This document shows, one piece after another, positions 1-6,363 of a stretch of 24,945 nucleotides of DNA. Within the stretch, counting starts at the first letter, position 1. Each line of letters starts with the position of its first letter. The translations under genes were made by a program, and so were the position numbers. The notes below the pieces were generated by a model. The model searched no databases. It was given only the letters and a program-made list of their open reading frames with translations, and was not told the origin of the DNA. Source of the DNA: a virus; the IMG/VR virus record IMGVR_UViG_3300028364_000136, positions 1-24,945 of that record; one strand, given 5' to 3'.

Positions 1-52
1 AAATCTTAGGCTAATCAAAACCACTAGGCGGAAGGTCCGACCCCTTTCGTCT

Positions 53-69
53 GGTCAATTAATTTGACA
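53..69. promoter_or_regulatory. Palindromic motif copy 1 (GTCAA-N5-TTGAC)
   Basis: An inverted repeat with arms GTCAA and TTGAC and a 5-base spacer ends five bases before the ATG at 75. Two closely related copies lie at 2090-2106 and 3037-3053. A TTGACA in the right arm looks like a -35 box, but a -10 box would fall inside the gene, so an operator or an mRNA hairpin next to the start codon is more likely. Confidence 0.45.
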
Positions 70-74
70 GAACG

Positions 75-566
75 ATGCTTCCAGCACACAAATCACTAAC
101 TCAGCAGCAGCGATATCTTGCGCTTATACGCTACGCTATGGCTTCGAGTCCTGCTACTGTTTCCTTCAAGCCACCGAAAGGCGTTAAGGAAGTGACAGCC
201 ATAGCACGTTGTCGTGACGCTATATCGGCCTTAGCCACCTATGACGAAGCCGATGCACTCATACCAACAGAGGAAAGATTACACCTCAACGAGTTAAGGT
301 CTGCCGGAATGCTTCAAGTCTTTTCGCGAAACGGCCGTTGTTACATCGGCCAGCCGGAAAAAATACCACGAGTCACCAACACACTAATACCGGCAGTCTT
401 AGACAGACCGTCAGAGAAAGCCGTGGCAGCTATAGCAATACTAGTAGCGGAAGGCTTTATAGAATCGTACGAACTTAAAGGTTATGACCTAACCGACGCA
501 GAGAAAATAATTAACGGAGAATGTTCAATCCATCAACTATCAGATAACCTATACCTAACACTATGA
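75..566 (+). CDS. Hypothetical phage protein, 163 aa
   Basis: Function not recognised. The ATG at 75 follows a palindromic motif at 53-69 and has no clear Shine-Dalgarno sequence. The protein is mostly soluble-looking, with no signal peptide or membrane segment. Its last 60 residues loosely resemble the C-terminal half of the next gene: a helix-rich stretch followed by IINGECSIHQL here and IIKGRCTFARL there, so the two may be distant paralogues. It overlaps the next gene by four bases (ATGA), which suggests translational coupling in one operon with the downstream recombination nuclease. Confidence 0.6.
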   Translation: MLPAHKSLTQQQRYLALIRYAMASSPATVSFKPPKGVKEVTAIARCRDAISALATYDEADALIPTEERLHLNELRSAGMLQVFSRNGRCYIGQPEKIPRVTNTLIPAVLDRPSEKAVAAIAILVAEGFIESYELKGYDLTDAEKIINGECSIHQLSDNLYLTL

Positions 567-889
567 CAGATCAAGAATTTATTACTATAATTAACGACCC
601 GCGAAGTGGTCTCTTTAGTCCTTATGTCGTGAGCGACGATGACGACACGGCACTTAAGATAGCTGCGCGTATATCTAAGGAAGACGGAGCCATACTACGT
701 GGCCTTTATCCGGTCCGCGGAATGACACAGTATCTCTTCGCCATGATTGTCCGTGACATAATGGCTCAACTAAAATCAGAAAACATACAATACTATACAC
801 CGCAAAATGAACAAAGACTTATTGAAATCATTAAAGGCCGATGCACCTTTGCTCGCCTTGCTGGACGCGCCGACGGAGAAAATGTCTAA
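563..889 (+). CDS. Hypothetical phage protein, 108 aa
   Basis: Function not recognised. It starts at the ATGA overlapping the stop of the preceding gene. The N-terminal part is acidic (a run of four Asp near residues 25-28) and the C-terminal part is helical. Its end, IIKGRCTFARLAG, resembles the end of the upstream protein, which supports this frame up to the stop at 889. The following gene begins inside this one in another frame, so the region 807-889 may be read in two frames. Confidence 0.5.
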   Translation: MTDQEFITIINDPRSGLFSPYVVSDDDDTALKIAARISKEDGAILRGLYPVRGMTQYLFAMIVRDIMAQLKSENIQYYTPQNEQRLIEIIKGRCTFARLAGRADGENV

Positions 890-1046
890 CGAGGCTTTAT
901 TAGCTCACGTCGAGGATCTTCAAAGCGCGTCACGAAACTCACTCGCCACTAAAGCCTTGATAACCACAAAAACTGGCAGTAAACGCAAGGCTAAGAAAGA
1001 CGCTGCTGCCGATATAGATCAAACACTAAAGGAACTAGGCATATGA
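807..1046 (+). CDS. Small lysine-rich hypothetical protein
   Basis: Function not recognised. The frame runs from ATG 807 to TGA 1046 and the stop overlaps the ATG of the nuclease gene (ATATGA arrangement), which supports it as an operon member. An N-terminal amphipathic helix is followed by a basic stretch (KTGSKRKAKKDAAAD). Two starts are possible: ATG 807, giving 79 residues and an 83-base overlap with the upstream gene, or ATG 882, giving 54 residues and an 8-base overlap, with GGAG three bases upstream. The longer form reads as coherent protein, but the start is undecided. Confidence 0.5.
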   Translation: MNKDLLKSLKADAPLLALLDAPTEKMSNEALLAHVEDLQSASRNSLATKALITTKTGSKRKAKKDAAADIDQTLKELGI

Positions 1047-2053
1047 TATACCCACTTCAACTTACTGACGGAATACTGTTCATCGATAACTCATCCTTAT
1101 CAGTCATCAACGATTGCTTACGCAAGAGTTCATACAAGCTGGCGCTAAAAAAGAAACAAGCTCGTGATGAAACCGCGTTAAAATTTGGTGGCATTATGCA
1201 CAAAGTTCTTGAGCAACGCTACGGCTTTGACGACTATGCTATGGTCACAGACGCAGCAACAAAACGTATGTTCGATAGGGCCGTGGCAGAGTTTTCACAA
1301 TGGTCTCCTCCAGGTGACGACTTTCGCAATATCGAATGTGCCGTTAACTGTATCCAAAAATACAACCTTCACTACCTAGTTGAGCCTTTTGATATCATCC
1401 AAGTCAACGACAAGAAAGGCATGGAAACGCCATTCGCTGTGCCGCTGACAGAGCTTGAGATCAACGACACCGTATGGGTCAAAGACACCACCGAAGAAGA
1501 GATCAAGCAAGTCTACATAAAGACTCTTCCAGTTATCTTCACCGGTAAGATTGACCTAGTTGTCAAAGACGCCACTGGCCTTTGGGTCATGGACCATAAG
1601 ACATCTAGCATCGGCGGCGGTAATTTCTTCGCTGACTTCTACACTTCAATGCAATTCAAAGGTTACATTTGGGCCTTGCGTAGCATCCTCGATACTAAAG
1701 CTTATGCTTCGGGCGTAATAATCAACGGCATCATAAACCGCAGACCTACCAGAACAGGCAAATCCTGCGAGTTCTTACGTGACAAAATCGGCCTTGACCC
1801 TGCACATATTGACGAGTGGAAGGAATCGTTCATCAGAACAATCGACCTTTACATCTCCTGCATAATTGCTCAAGACTTTCCGATGCAAACCAGTATGTGC
1901 ATTCACAAATATGGCCGTTGCGAGTTCTACGACGTATGCATCTTACCACCTCAGCAACGCGCTATGATGTTATCCACCGGACAATACGTCGAAGACAAAT
2001 GGTCACCGCTGCTCGACGAATCGGAACCGACAGTCACCGAATTCCAACCATGA
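1043..2053 (+). CDS. Cas4/RecB-like PD-(D/E)XK nuclease with four-cysteine cluster
   Basis: A 336-residue probable exonuclease acting on DNA ends in phage recombination or replication. The N-terminus has the family motif around residues 46-57 (LKFGGIMHKVLE). The catalytic core is GKIDLVV at 168-174 with Asp171, then MDHKTSS with Asp184 and Lys186, and the Q-motif SMQFKGYIWAL with Gln204. One early cysteine (Cys25) and three late ones (Cys286, Cys293, Cys299 in a CX6CX5C pattern) match the iron-sulphur cluster layout of Cas4 and AddB nucleases. The gene is coupled to its upstream neighbour and lies before the Sak4-like recombinase, a common phage pairing. Domain assignment is by motif reading; the FeS cluster is inferred. 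Confidence 0.85.
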   Translation: MIYPLQLTDGILFIDNSSLSVINDCLRKSSYKLALKKKQARDETALKFGGIMHKVLEQRYGFDDYAMVTDAATKRMFDRAVAEFSQWSPPGDDFRNIECAVNCIQKYNLHYLVEPFDIIQVNDKKGMETPFAVPLTELEINDTVWVKDTTEEEIKQVYIKTLPVIFTGKIDLVVKDATGLWVMDHKTSSIGGGNFFADFYTSMQFKGYIWALRSILDTKAYASGVIINGIINRRPTRTGKSCEFLRDKIGLDPAHIDEWKESFIRTIDLYISCIIAQDFPMQTSMCIHKYGRCEFYDVCILPPQQRAMMLSTGQYVEDKWSPLLDESEPTVTEFQP

Positions 2054-2084
2054 ACCGTCGAACCATGACCAAGCAGAAGAAAAA

Positions 2085-2106
2085 AGTCCTGTCAAATAAA
2101 TTGACA
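2085..2106. promoter_or_regulatory. Palindromic motif copy 2 (TGTCAA-N5-TTGACA)
   Basis: A perfect 6-base inverted repeat with a 5-base spacer at 2090-2106. Together with five preceding bases (AGTCC), the 22-base stretch is identical to that at 3032-3053. It ends 12 bases before ATG 2119, in the gap after the nuclease gene. It may be a repressor operator or a leader hairpin. Confidence 0.5.
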
Positions 2107-2118
2107 CCACAAAAGCCA

Positions 2119-2412
2119 ATGGCCATTCAGCGATTCATAACCTTTGGGCCGAAAGATTTGCCTAAGATGGTTCACGAATACGCCACCCGCCACGGCATTA
2201 TAGACCCTAAGACACCTCTATCGGCAGTCAGTATCCACGGAATTGGGATCATTGCTGCCGTCGATACATTCTACAACAAAACACTATCAGAACACTATGA
2301 AGAGATCAACAGACTACAAGCCAGCCGGAAACTTCGCACTACTACTCCTCGGTCCACCGAAGCACGGCAAGACAAACCTAGCTCTGGCTTTTCCGAAACC
2401 AGCGGTACTTGA
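2119..2412 (+). CDS. Small hypothetical protein overlapping the Sak4 gene
   Basis: Function not recognised. From ATG 2119 the protein has 97 residues; an alternative ATG at 2050 overlaps the nuclease stop (ATGA) and would add 23 lysine-rich residues. ATG 2119 is preferred because a palindromic motif lies just upstream, as for the gene at 75. Residues 1 to about 70 read as ordinary protein with a helical hydrophobic segment (SIHGIGIIAAVDTFY). The last 25 residues are Thr/Ser-rich and low in hydrophobics, and are encoded by DNA that also encodes the start of the Sak4-like protein in another frame. The 116-base overlap is unusual. Confidence 0.5.
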   Translation: MAIQRFITFGPKDLPKMVHEYATRHGIIDPKTPLSAVSIHGIGIIAAVDTFYNKTLSEHYEEINRLQASRKLRTTTPRSTEARQDKPSSGFSETSGT

Positions 2413-3046
2413 CTGCGACGGCAACCTAAGCCGTGTCGTAGGCCAGGGCGTTGAGTTCTTATTCGAGAACCCCAACACTGACAGCTCCGGCAAACACCAA
2501 AGTGGAGACAAAAGTTGGGCCGCTAGTTGTAACTTCTTACGCGAAGCTATCGCCTTACCTGACGAAGAATGTCAGACAATCATCATCGACGGCTTTAGCA
2601 TCATGTGCAACTACCTAGTCGACGCGCTTGTCGTAAACAGTAAGCTAACCGTCGGCGGCGAGAAAGTCATGGATCAAAGCTTATGGCAACCATTCCGCAA
2701 CAAGCTCCAACAATTCGTCATGCAAGGCCGGTCCTCAAACAAACGCTTCGTGGTAACCTGCCACGAAACCATCATCCAAGACGAAAAGACTGGCGCCATC
2801 ATTGCCTACCGACCACTGATCAGCGGCCAGCTCAAAGACAACCTAGCCGGTCTATTCACTGACTGCTGGCGCGTTGAGGCCAAAGACATAGCCGGTAAGC
2901 CTAAGTACTCCATACGTTTCGCGCCAAAAAACTTCATGCAGATAGGTAACTCAATAGGCATTGATGTTCCAGAGCTAGACGTAACCGGCAAAGGGCCAAA
3001 GGAACTATGGTCCACGCTATCAACCTATATGAGTCCTGTCAAATAA
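2297..3046 (+). CDS. sak4: Sak4-like RecA-fold ATPase (recombinase)
   Basis: A 249-residue P-loop ATPase of the size of phage Sak4 recombination proteins, which share the RecA fold core and promote strand annealing or exchange. Walker A is GPPKHGKT at about residues 19-26 and Walker B is TIIIDG at 94-99. A further conserved strand, FVVTCHE, is at 151-157. ATG 2297 is chosen over an upstream in-frame ATG at 2243 because it gives the usual short lead into the P-loop. The neighbours fit: a Cas4-like nuclease upstream and a DUF669-like putative ssDNA-binding protein downstream. The annealing role is inferred from the family. Confidence 0.8.
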   Translation: MKRSTDYKPAGNFALLLLGPPKHGKTNLALAFPKPAVLDCDGNLSRVVGQGVEFLFENPNTDSSGKHQSGDKSWAASCNFLREAIALPDEECQTIIIDGFSIMCNYLVDALVVNSKLTVGGEKVMDQSLWQPFRNKLQQFVMQGRSSNKRFVVTCHETIIQDEKTGAIIAYRPLISGQLKDNLAGLFTDCWRVEAKDIAGKPKYSIRFAPKNFMQIGNSIGIDVPELDVTGKGPKELWSTLSTYMSPVK

Positions 3047-3053
3047 ATTGACA
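3032..3053. promoter_or_regulatory. Palindromic motif copy 3 (TGTCAA-N5-TTGACA)
   Basis: Identical over 22 bases to 2085-2106. The palindrome itself is 3037-3053 and contains the TAA stop of the Sak4-like gene. It lies in the leader of the next gene. Because the upstream copy sits in a different reading frame, the identity is a DNA or RNA signal and not a conserved peptide. Confidence 0.5.
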
Positions 3054-3064
3054 AGACGAATTTC

Positions 3065-3089
3065 GAAACGGACATTCAATCGCCGTTTC
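3065..3089 (+). promoter_or_regulatory. Leader hairpin GAAACGG-N11-CCGTTTC
   Basis: A perfect 7-base stem (3065-3071 with 3083-3089) and an 11-base loop lie between the third palindromic motif and the ATG at 3126. No T-run follows, so it is not a typical terminator. It may be an operator or mRNA structure. Confidence 0.35.
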
Positions 3090-3125
3090 AGAATAAACAA
3101 CAATAACAAAAATAAGATAAAACCA

Positions 3126-3587
3126 ATGAGTGACAATACAGGCATCGACATATTCGACGAACTAGCAGCAACTGACTTCTCTGAAGTAGAAACAACACGG
3201 CCCGTTTTGGCTGCTGGACTTTATGAGTTCAGCATTACCAACATGGAACGCACCATATGGAAGAGCGGACAAGGTTCTAGCCTAGTAATTCAACTAGCGT
3301 TGCAAAGTGAAGGTGTTGACCAGAGCGGTGAGCGGCACATTAGTGCAGGCTATGTTGTGACAGATCGTATCTCGCTGGTTAAGAAAGGCGAATACGAACC
3401 GGCTAAGCAAGTGGCTAAGTTCTTAGAGTCTATCGGCATGAAAGATCAACCATTCGATCCTTCATTCGAGAGCTACCGTGGCGCTGGGCTTCTTGCTCGC
3501 ACTAAGGTAGTCGGCGAAAGCACTTCGGACGATGGTGTGTTATACCCCGCCAAACCAGAGATTGCTTCGTATGTAAAAGCTAGCTGA
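3126..3587 (+). CDS. DUF669-like putative ssDNA-binding protein
   Basis: A 153-residue protein from ATG 3126 (an in-frame TTG at 3048 lies inside the palindromic motif and is less likely). The pattern of beta strands, with a P/A-G-x-Y-E-F opening at about residues 30-36, then KSGQGSSLVIQLAL at 47-60 and a late helical segment ending the core, resembles DUF669-type phage proteins found beside Sak4 or similar recombinases and thought to bind single-stranded DNA. The leader carries a palindrome and a hairpin. The family call rests on pattern and position only. A terminator follows at 3626. Confidence 0.5.
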   Translation: MSDNTGIDIFDELAATDFSEVETTRPVLAAGLYEFSITNMERTIWKSGQGSSLVIQLALQSEGVDQSGERHISAGYVVTDRISLVKKGEYEPAKQVAKFLESIGMKDQPFDPSFESYRGAGLLARTKVVGESTSDDGVLYPAKPEIASYVKAS

Positions 3588-3625
3588 CTAATAGACAGCA
3601 AGTGATTAGAGACTTAGGTCTCCGA

Positions 3626-3648
3626 GCGGGTGAAAGGCCCGCATTTTT
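3626..3648 (+). terminator. Rho-independent terminator
   Basis: Stem GCGGG (3626-3630) pairs with CCCGC (3638-3642), plus one T-G pair, followed by A and five T. It lies after the DUF669-like gene. A small GAGAC/GTCTC hairpin at 3609-3622 precedes it. Confidence 0.6.
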
Positions 3649-3673
3649 CAGTGTAACATTAACGAATAAAACC

Positions 3674-3946
3674 ATGTCAGATAAATCACCTCATCCAGTG
3701 TTCTGTGGTCTTAGTCCATGCGATTACATAACCCAGATTGCCGTGCCGCTTTGTTTAGTAATAGATAAGCGCTACGTTGTAATAGCTTTGCTTCCGCGAG
3801 TAACGGAGCCAGATCTTTATGACGTAGCTTTGGAAGATTTAGAGGCCGGTAAGATAATAGCTAAGCCCTTGTCAGAAGTTACGTCTATGCTTATGTTGGC
3901 CGAAACAGCAAAGTCATGGAGAGCATCCGCGCCGTTAAAGATTTAA
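3674..3946 (+). CDS. Hypothetical protein, 90 aa
   Basis: Function not recognised. ATG 3674 is chosen because the in-frame sequence before it is the terminator hairpin. The sequence opens with MSDKSPHP, has a hydrophobic core (ITQIAVPLCLVIDKRYVVIALLP) that looks like buried beta strands more than a membrane helix, and ends with an amphipathic helix. It sits between the recombination cluster and the subtilase-like gene and may be transcribed by read-through past the terminator. Confidence 0.55.
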   Translation: MSDKSPHPVFCGLSPCDYITQIAVPLCLVIDKRYVVIALLPRVTEPDLYDVALEDLEAGKIIAKPLSEVTSMLMLAETAKSWRASAPLKI

Positions 3947-3973
3947 TCACCAATAAACGAGAGAAAAAATAAC

Positions 3974-5491
3974 ATGAAACCACAGATACAAATGAAATCA
4001 ATTGATAGGAGTAATGCAGCACTAAATGCGCACGGAGTGATCGCAGTACATGACAGGTATGAGCGAATCATAAGGGATGCAGAGCCTGTCGTAGTTGGGG
4101 GTGTGGCGTCGTGGCTACCTATCGACTACGCCAACCACCTGAATGTCATTAGCCTAGATGACCTGCGGCTGGAAATACGGGATGGGTTGCCTTATACAGG
4201 AAAGCGAGATATGCATGATTTTAATGCCCTCAAGCTGGCTCAACTATTCGCCCCTGAAAAGATCGGGCTCCACGTCACATTAACGGGCATGAGCCTATTT
4301 GGCTTGATGGACGGATTTGGACCCCCGCTTCGGAGTCCTGATAAGGTTGCGGCGGTATTTTTGTCATACATGTCATCCAGTAGATCGCACTGGCCGACGT
4401 ACGTGCAAGCGGCGGATAGAAATGGCACGATGTTTATTGCGCATACGGCAAGCGCGAATGCATACCCAGGAGTGGAAAACTTGTATGGAGACGCGCCTGG
4501 GTTGATGGTAGCGATTCCGGTTAATGAGGTGAGCGGCAAATCTCGTGGATTTTACAACCCAGAGACAAAGGGCTGCGTAGGGGTGATAGCTACAGCGGAA
4601 TCATGGGCCACGCCGATGCTGGCCAGTGCGGTTGCACTGATGCGTATTTTGCGTCCTAATTTAAGCAATGAAGAGATTAGGTATATTTTAGTAAAGACGT
4701 CTAAGTTGGTGGGATCAAGTAACGGCCCAGGGATATTAGACATGAAAGCGGCGGCAGATTTCGTTATGCAAACGAAGGGGCAAGAGACGGTGGAAGAGGA
4801 AGAGATGCCGGAAGTGGAAGAAAATGAAGTACCAGTAATTGATGAAGAAGTAGTACCAGCAGTGCCAGCAGTGCCAGTAATTGAAGATAAAGAAATGATA
4901 GGCGAAGAAACCCAACGTGGATTTGACATTACCGAGAATGAGTTATTGAGCATTCGGGTATTAAGCGACGCAGTGAACGGGCCGAACCAGAGTCGCGGCA
5001 ATAAAACCGAGGGAATTGACCTGGCTTTGGTGGGTGCGGGGAAGACACTTTTCTGGGACAAGAGTGCGACTTTCGAGGTAACACCAAAAGTCGATTTACA
5101 TTTTCTAGGTTTCGTAACGGCGAATGATGCGCCGCGCCGGAATGTGAGTGTGGTATTGATCGACGGAGTTGAATATGGATTCACTGAAATAACAGCTGAA
5201 GCACCTCCATTTAGTTTTATTGAATTAGCGAGTTCCCAGGGTGTATTTATCGAGGCTGGGAGGCGTTATATTTTCGAGATAAGAAATTCTGGCGATTGGT
5301 TCACGCAATTTTCGGAGATGCGGTTTAAAGTACATGTGCCTGAACCTGAACCTGAGCCTGATCCTGATCCGAAGCCTAAAGAAATCTACGTAAGATTTAG
5401 GATAATCTCTGGCAATTGGGAGATTCACACAATCAGCCTAATTCCATCTGATGGACATGAGCGATTTGTATTAGCTACGCTCCTGGAATAA
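3974..5491 (+). CDS. Degenerate subtilase-like multidomain protein, 505 aa
   Basis: Residues 120-265 follow the order of the C-terminal half of a subtilisin (S8-like) fold: a strand AAVFLSYMSSS, then NGTMFIAHTASANAYPG at 150-166 in the place of the oxyanion region, then AESWATPMLASAVALMRILRP at 208-228, where Ser210 lines up with the catalytic Ser of GTSMATP, then NEEIRYILVKTS. The usual GT before Ser is AE, and no clear catalytic Asp or HGTHVAG motif is visible (HDFNAL at 81-86 is the best His candidate), so the enzyme may be inactive or divergent. An acidic Pro/Glu/Val linker (272-312) leads to a beta-rich domain (318-455), a PEPEPEPDPDP linker and a last beta segment. No signal peptide is seen. 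The family call is by eye. Confidence 0.55.
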   Translation: MKPQIQMKSIDRSNAALNAHGVIAVHDRYERIIRDAEPVVVGGVASWLPIDYANHLNVISLDDLRLEIRDGLPYTGKRDMHDFNALKLAQLFAPEKIGLHVTLTGMSLFGLMDGFGPPLRSPDKVAAVFLSYMSSSRSHWPTYVQAADRNGTMFIAHTASANAYPGVENLYGDAPGLMVAIPVNEVSGKSRGFYNPETKGCVGVIATAESWATPMLASAVALMRILRPNLSNEEIRYILVKTSKLVGSSNGPGILDMKAAADFVMQTKGQETVEEEEMPEVEENEVPVIDEEVVPAVPAVPVIEDKEMIGEETQRGFDITENELLSIRVLSDAVNGPNQSRGNKTEGIDLALVGAGKTLFWDKSATFEVTPKVDLHFLGFVTANDAPRRNVSVVLIDGVEYGFTEITAEAPPFSFIELASSQGVFIEAGRRYIFEIRNSGDWFTQFSEMRFKVHVPEPEPEPDPDPKPKEIYVRFRIISGNWEIHTISLIPSDGHERFVLATLLE

Positions 5492-5586
5492 TAACCTTTC
5501 CGAGTCTGCCCGCCGCTCCGTATGCTCCTAAGCGCGGGATTCGTTCCACTCAAGTGGGAATGCTGGTTCCCAAGATATAGACCCGC

Positions 5587-5617
5587 GCCGCAGGGGTTAA
5601 TCTGCGGCACAATTTTT
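5587..5617 (+). terminator. Strong rho-independent terminator
   Basis: A perfect 7-base stem, GCCGCAG (5587-5593) with CTGCGGC (5602-5608), has an 8-base loop and is followed by ACAA and five T. It ends transcription after the subtilase-like gene and lies directly before the helicase remnant. Confidence 0.75.
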
Positions 5618-5620
5618 AAC

Positions 5621-5791
5621 GCACCAAACGCATACCAGACACAACTGATGAACGACATCGGCTCCAAGTGGGACAGTGGGTGGGGGGACGTGCTGGCCGT
5701 CATGCCGACCGGTGCGGGAAAAACCGTTGCCTTCAGTAAATTGAACTCTGACTGGCGGGGGTGGAATGGAGCCGTGTTTCAATCAAGATAG
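5621..5791 (+). pseudogene. Remnant of an SF2 (DEAD/DEAH-type) helicase
   Basis: The open frame reads NAYQTQLMNDIGSKW, then a strand DVLAVMPTGAGKTVAFSKL, then WNGAVFQSR and a stop. This is the start of a superfamily 2 helicase: the YQ motif near the N-terminus and motif I (PTGAGKT), with the stop at about the place of motif Ia. Everything beyond, including the DEAD-box motif, is absent from the window. The only ATG in the conserved part is at 5648. The piece follows a terminator and has no obvious promoter, so it is probably a deletion remnant. The region 5492-5839 holds only the terminator, this remnant and a short AT-rich stretch. Confidence 0.6.
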
Positions 5792-5839
5792 TTTAAATTT
5801 GCTATTTACATCTACGTGTAAAGCGTACAACTAAGGAGA

Positions 5840-6343
5840 ATTAAAACTGAAAAGAATGAATGCTACGATTTAATCCACGCCGATTCTGGGATTAAGCTGG
5901 AATGGCAGGATAAATACAAGCGCCTCACAGTTAGCGGTTCAGGCCGGTGCGAACTGGGCGATGTGCGCGGGAATCTGTACGTAATAGACTCTGCGGAGGT
6001 GACGGTGCGGACAGTTGTCGGCTGGGCGGCGAGCGGAAACCTGCAAGTTAGGGACTCTGCGGATGTGACGGTGCAGAGCGTCGGAAGCTATGCGTGGAGC
6101 CGGGACAACAGCACCCTTACCGCTGATACAATTAGCTTCGATGTGTGGAGCCATAACGCCAGCACCTTGACCGTGCAGAGCGTCAAAGGCAATGCGTGGA
6201 GCTGTAACGCCAGCACCTTGAACGCTAGCAGCGTCAGCGGCGATGCGGTGAGCTTTCACAACAGCACCCTGACCGCGCAGACCGTCGGCGGAGAAGTCTA
6301 TTCCAAGGGAACAATCCCGATCCAAGTCGGCGAGAATCTTTAA
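5840..6343 (+). CDS. 17-residue repeat (beta-solenoid-like) protein, no standard start codon
   Basis: The frame is a paralogue of the gene at 6364, with 60 identical bases near the 5' end. Where the paralogue has ATG AAG ACT, this copy has ATT AAA ACT (5840), and no ATG, GTG or TTG precedes the homologous region; the first in-frame alternative is GTG 5963. An AAGGAG lies at 5833-5838, one base from ATT. Either a rare ATT start, a shortened GTG product or a silenced gene is possible. The C-terminal two thirds consist of about five or six 17-residue units of the type GxxxSxxNSTLTAxxV, suggesting a right-handed beta-solenoid. Function unknown; surface or adhesin-like structures are one option. 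Confidence 0.5.
   Translation: MKTEKNECYDLIHADSGIKLEWQDKYKRLTVSGSGRCELGDVRGNLYVIDSAEVTVRTVVGWAASGNLQVRDSADVTVQSVGSYAWSRDNSTLTADTISFDVWSHNASTLTVQSVKGNAWSCNASTLNASSVSGDAVSFHNSTLTAQTVGGEVYSKGTIPIQVGENL
5846..5905 (+). repeat. 60-bp direct repeat, copy 1
   Basis: Sixty bases are identical to 6370-6429, at an offset of 524 bases. It encodes the conserved N-terminal cap of both repeat proteins and marks a recent tandem duplication. Confidence 0.85.
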
Positions 6344-6363
6344 CAACCTTAGAAAGAGCAAAG

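Noticed and set aside
64-92. TTGACA in the palindromic motif as a -35 promoter box
   Set aside because: A -10 box would lie beyond the ATG at 75 and none is visible; the same geometry problem holds for the copy at 2101.
1971-1979. Single DnaA-box-like TTATCCACC
   Set aside because: Isolated, one mismatch, inside the nuclease gene and far from the iterons.
1043-2053. Cas4-like nuclease as part of a CRISPR-Cas locus
   Set aside because: No Cas1, Cas2 or repeat array in the window; neighbours are phage recombination genes.
4552-5184. 210-codon minus-strand frame inside the subtilase-like gene
   Set aside because: Serine-rich shadow of the acidic linker; the plus-strand frame has recognisable domain features.
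5939-6361. Open minus-strand frames of 140 and 87 codons opposite the repeat genes
   Set aside because: They mirror the 51-base repeat periodicity of the plus-strand genes and have no leader or operon context.
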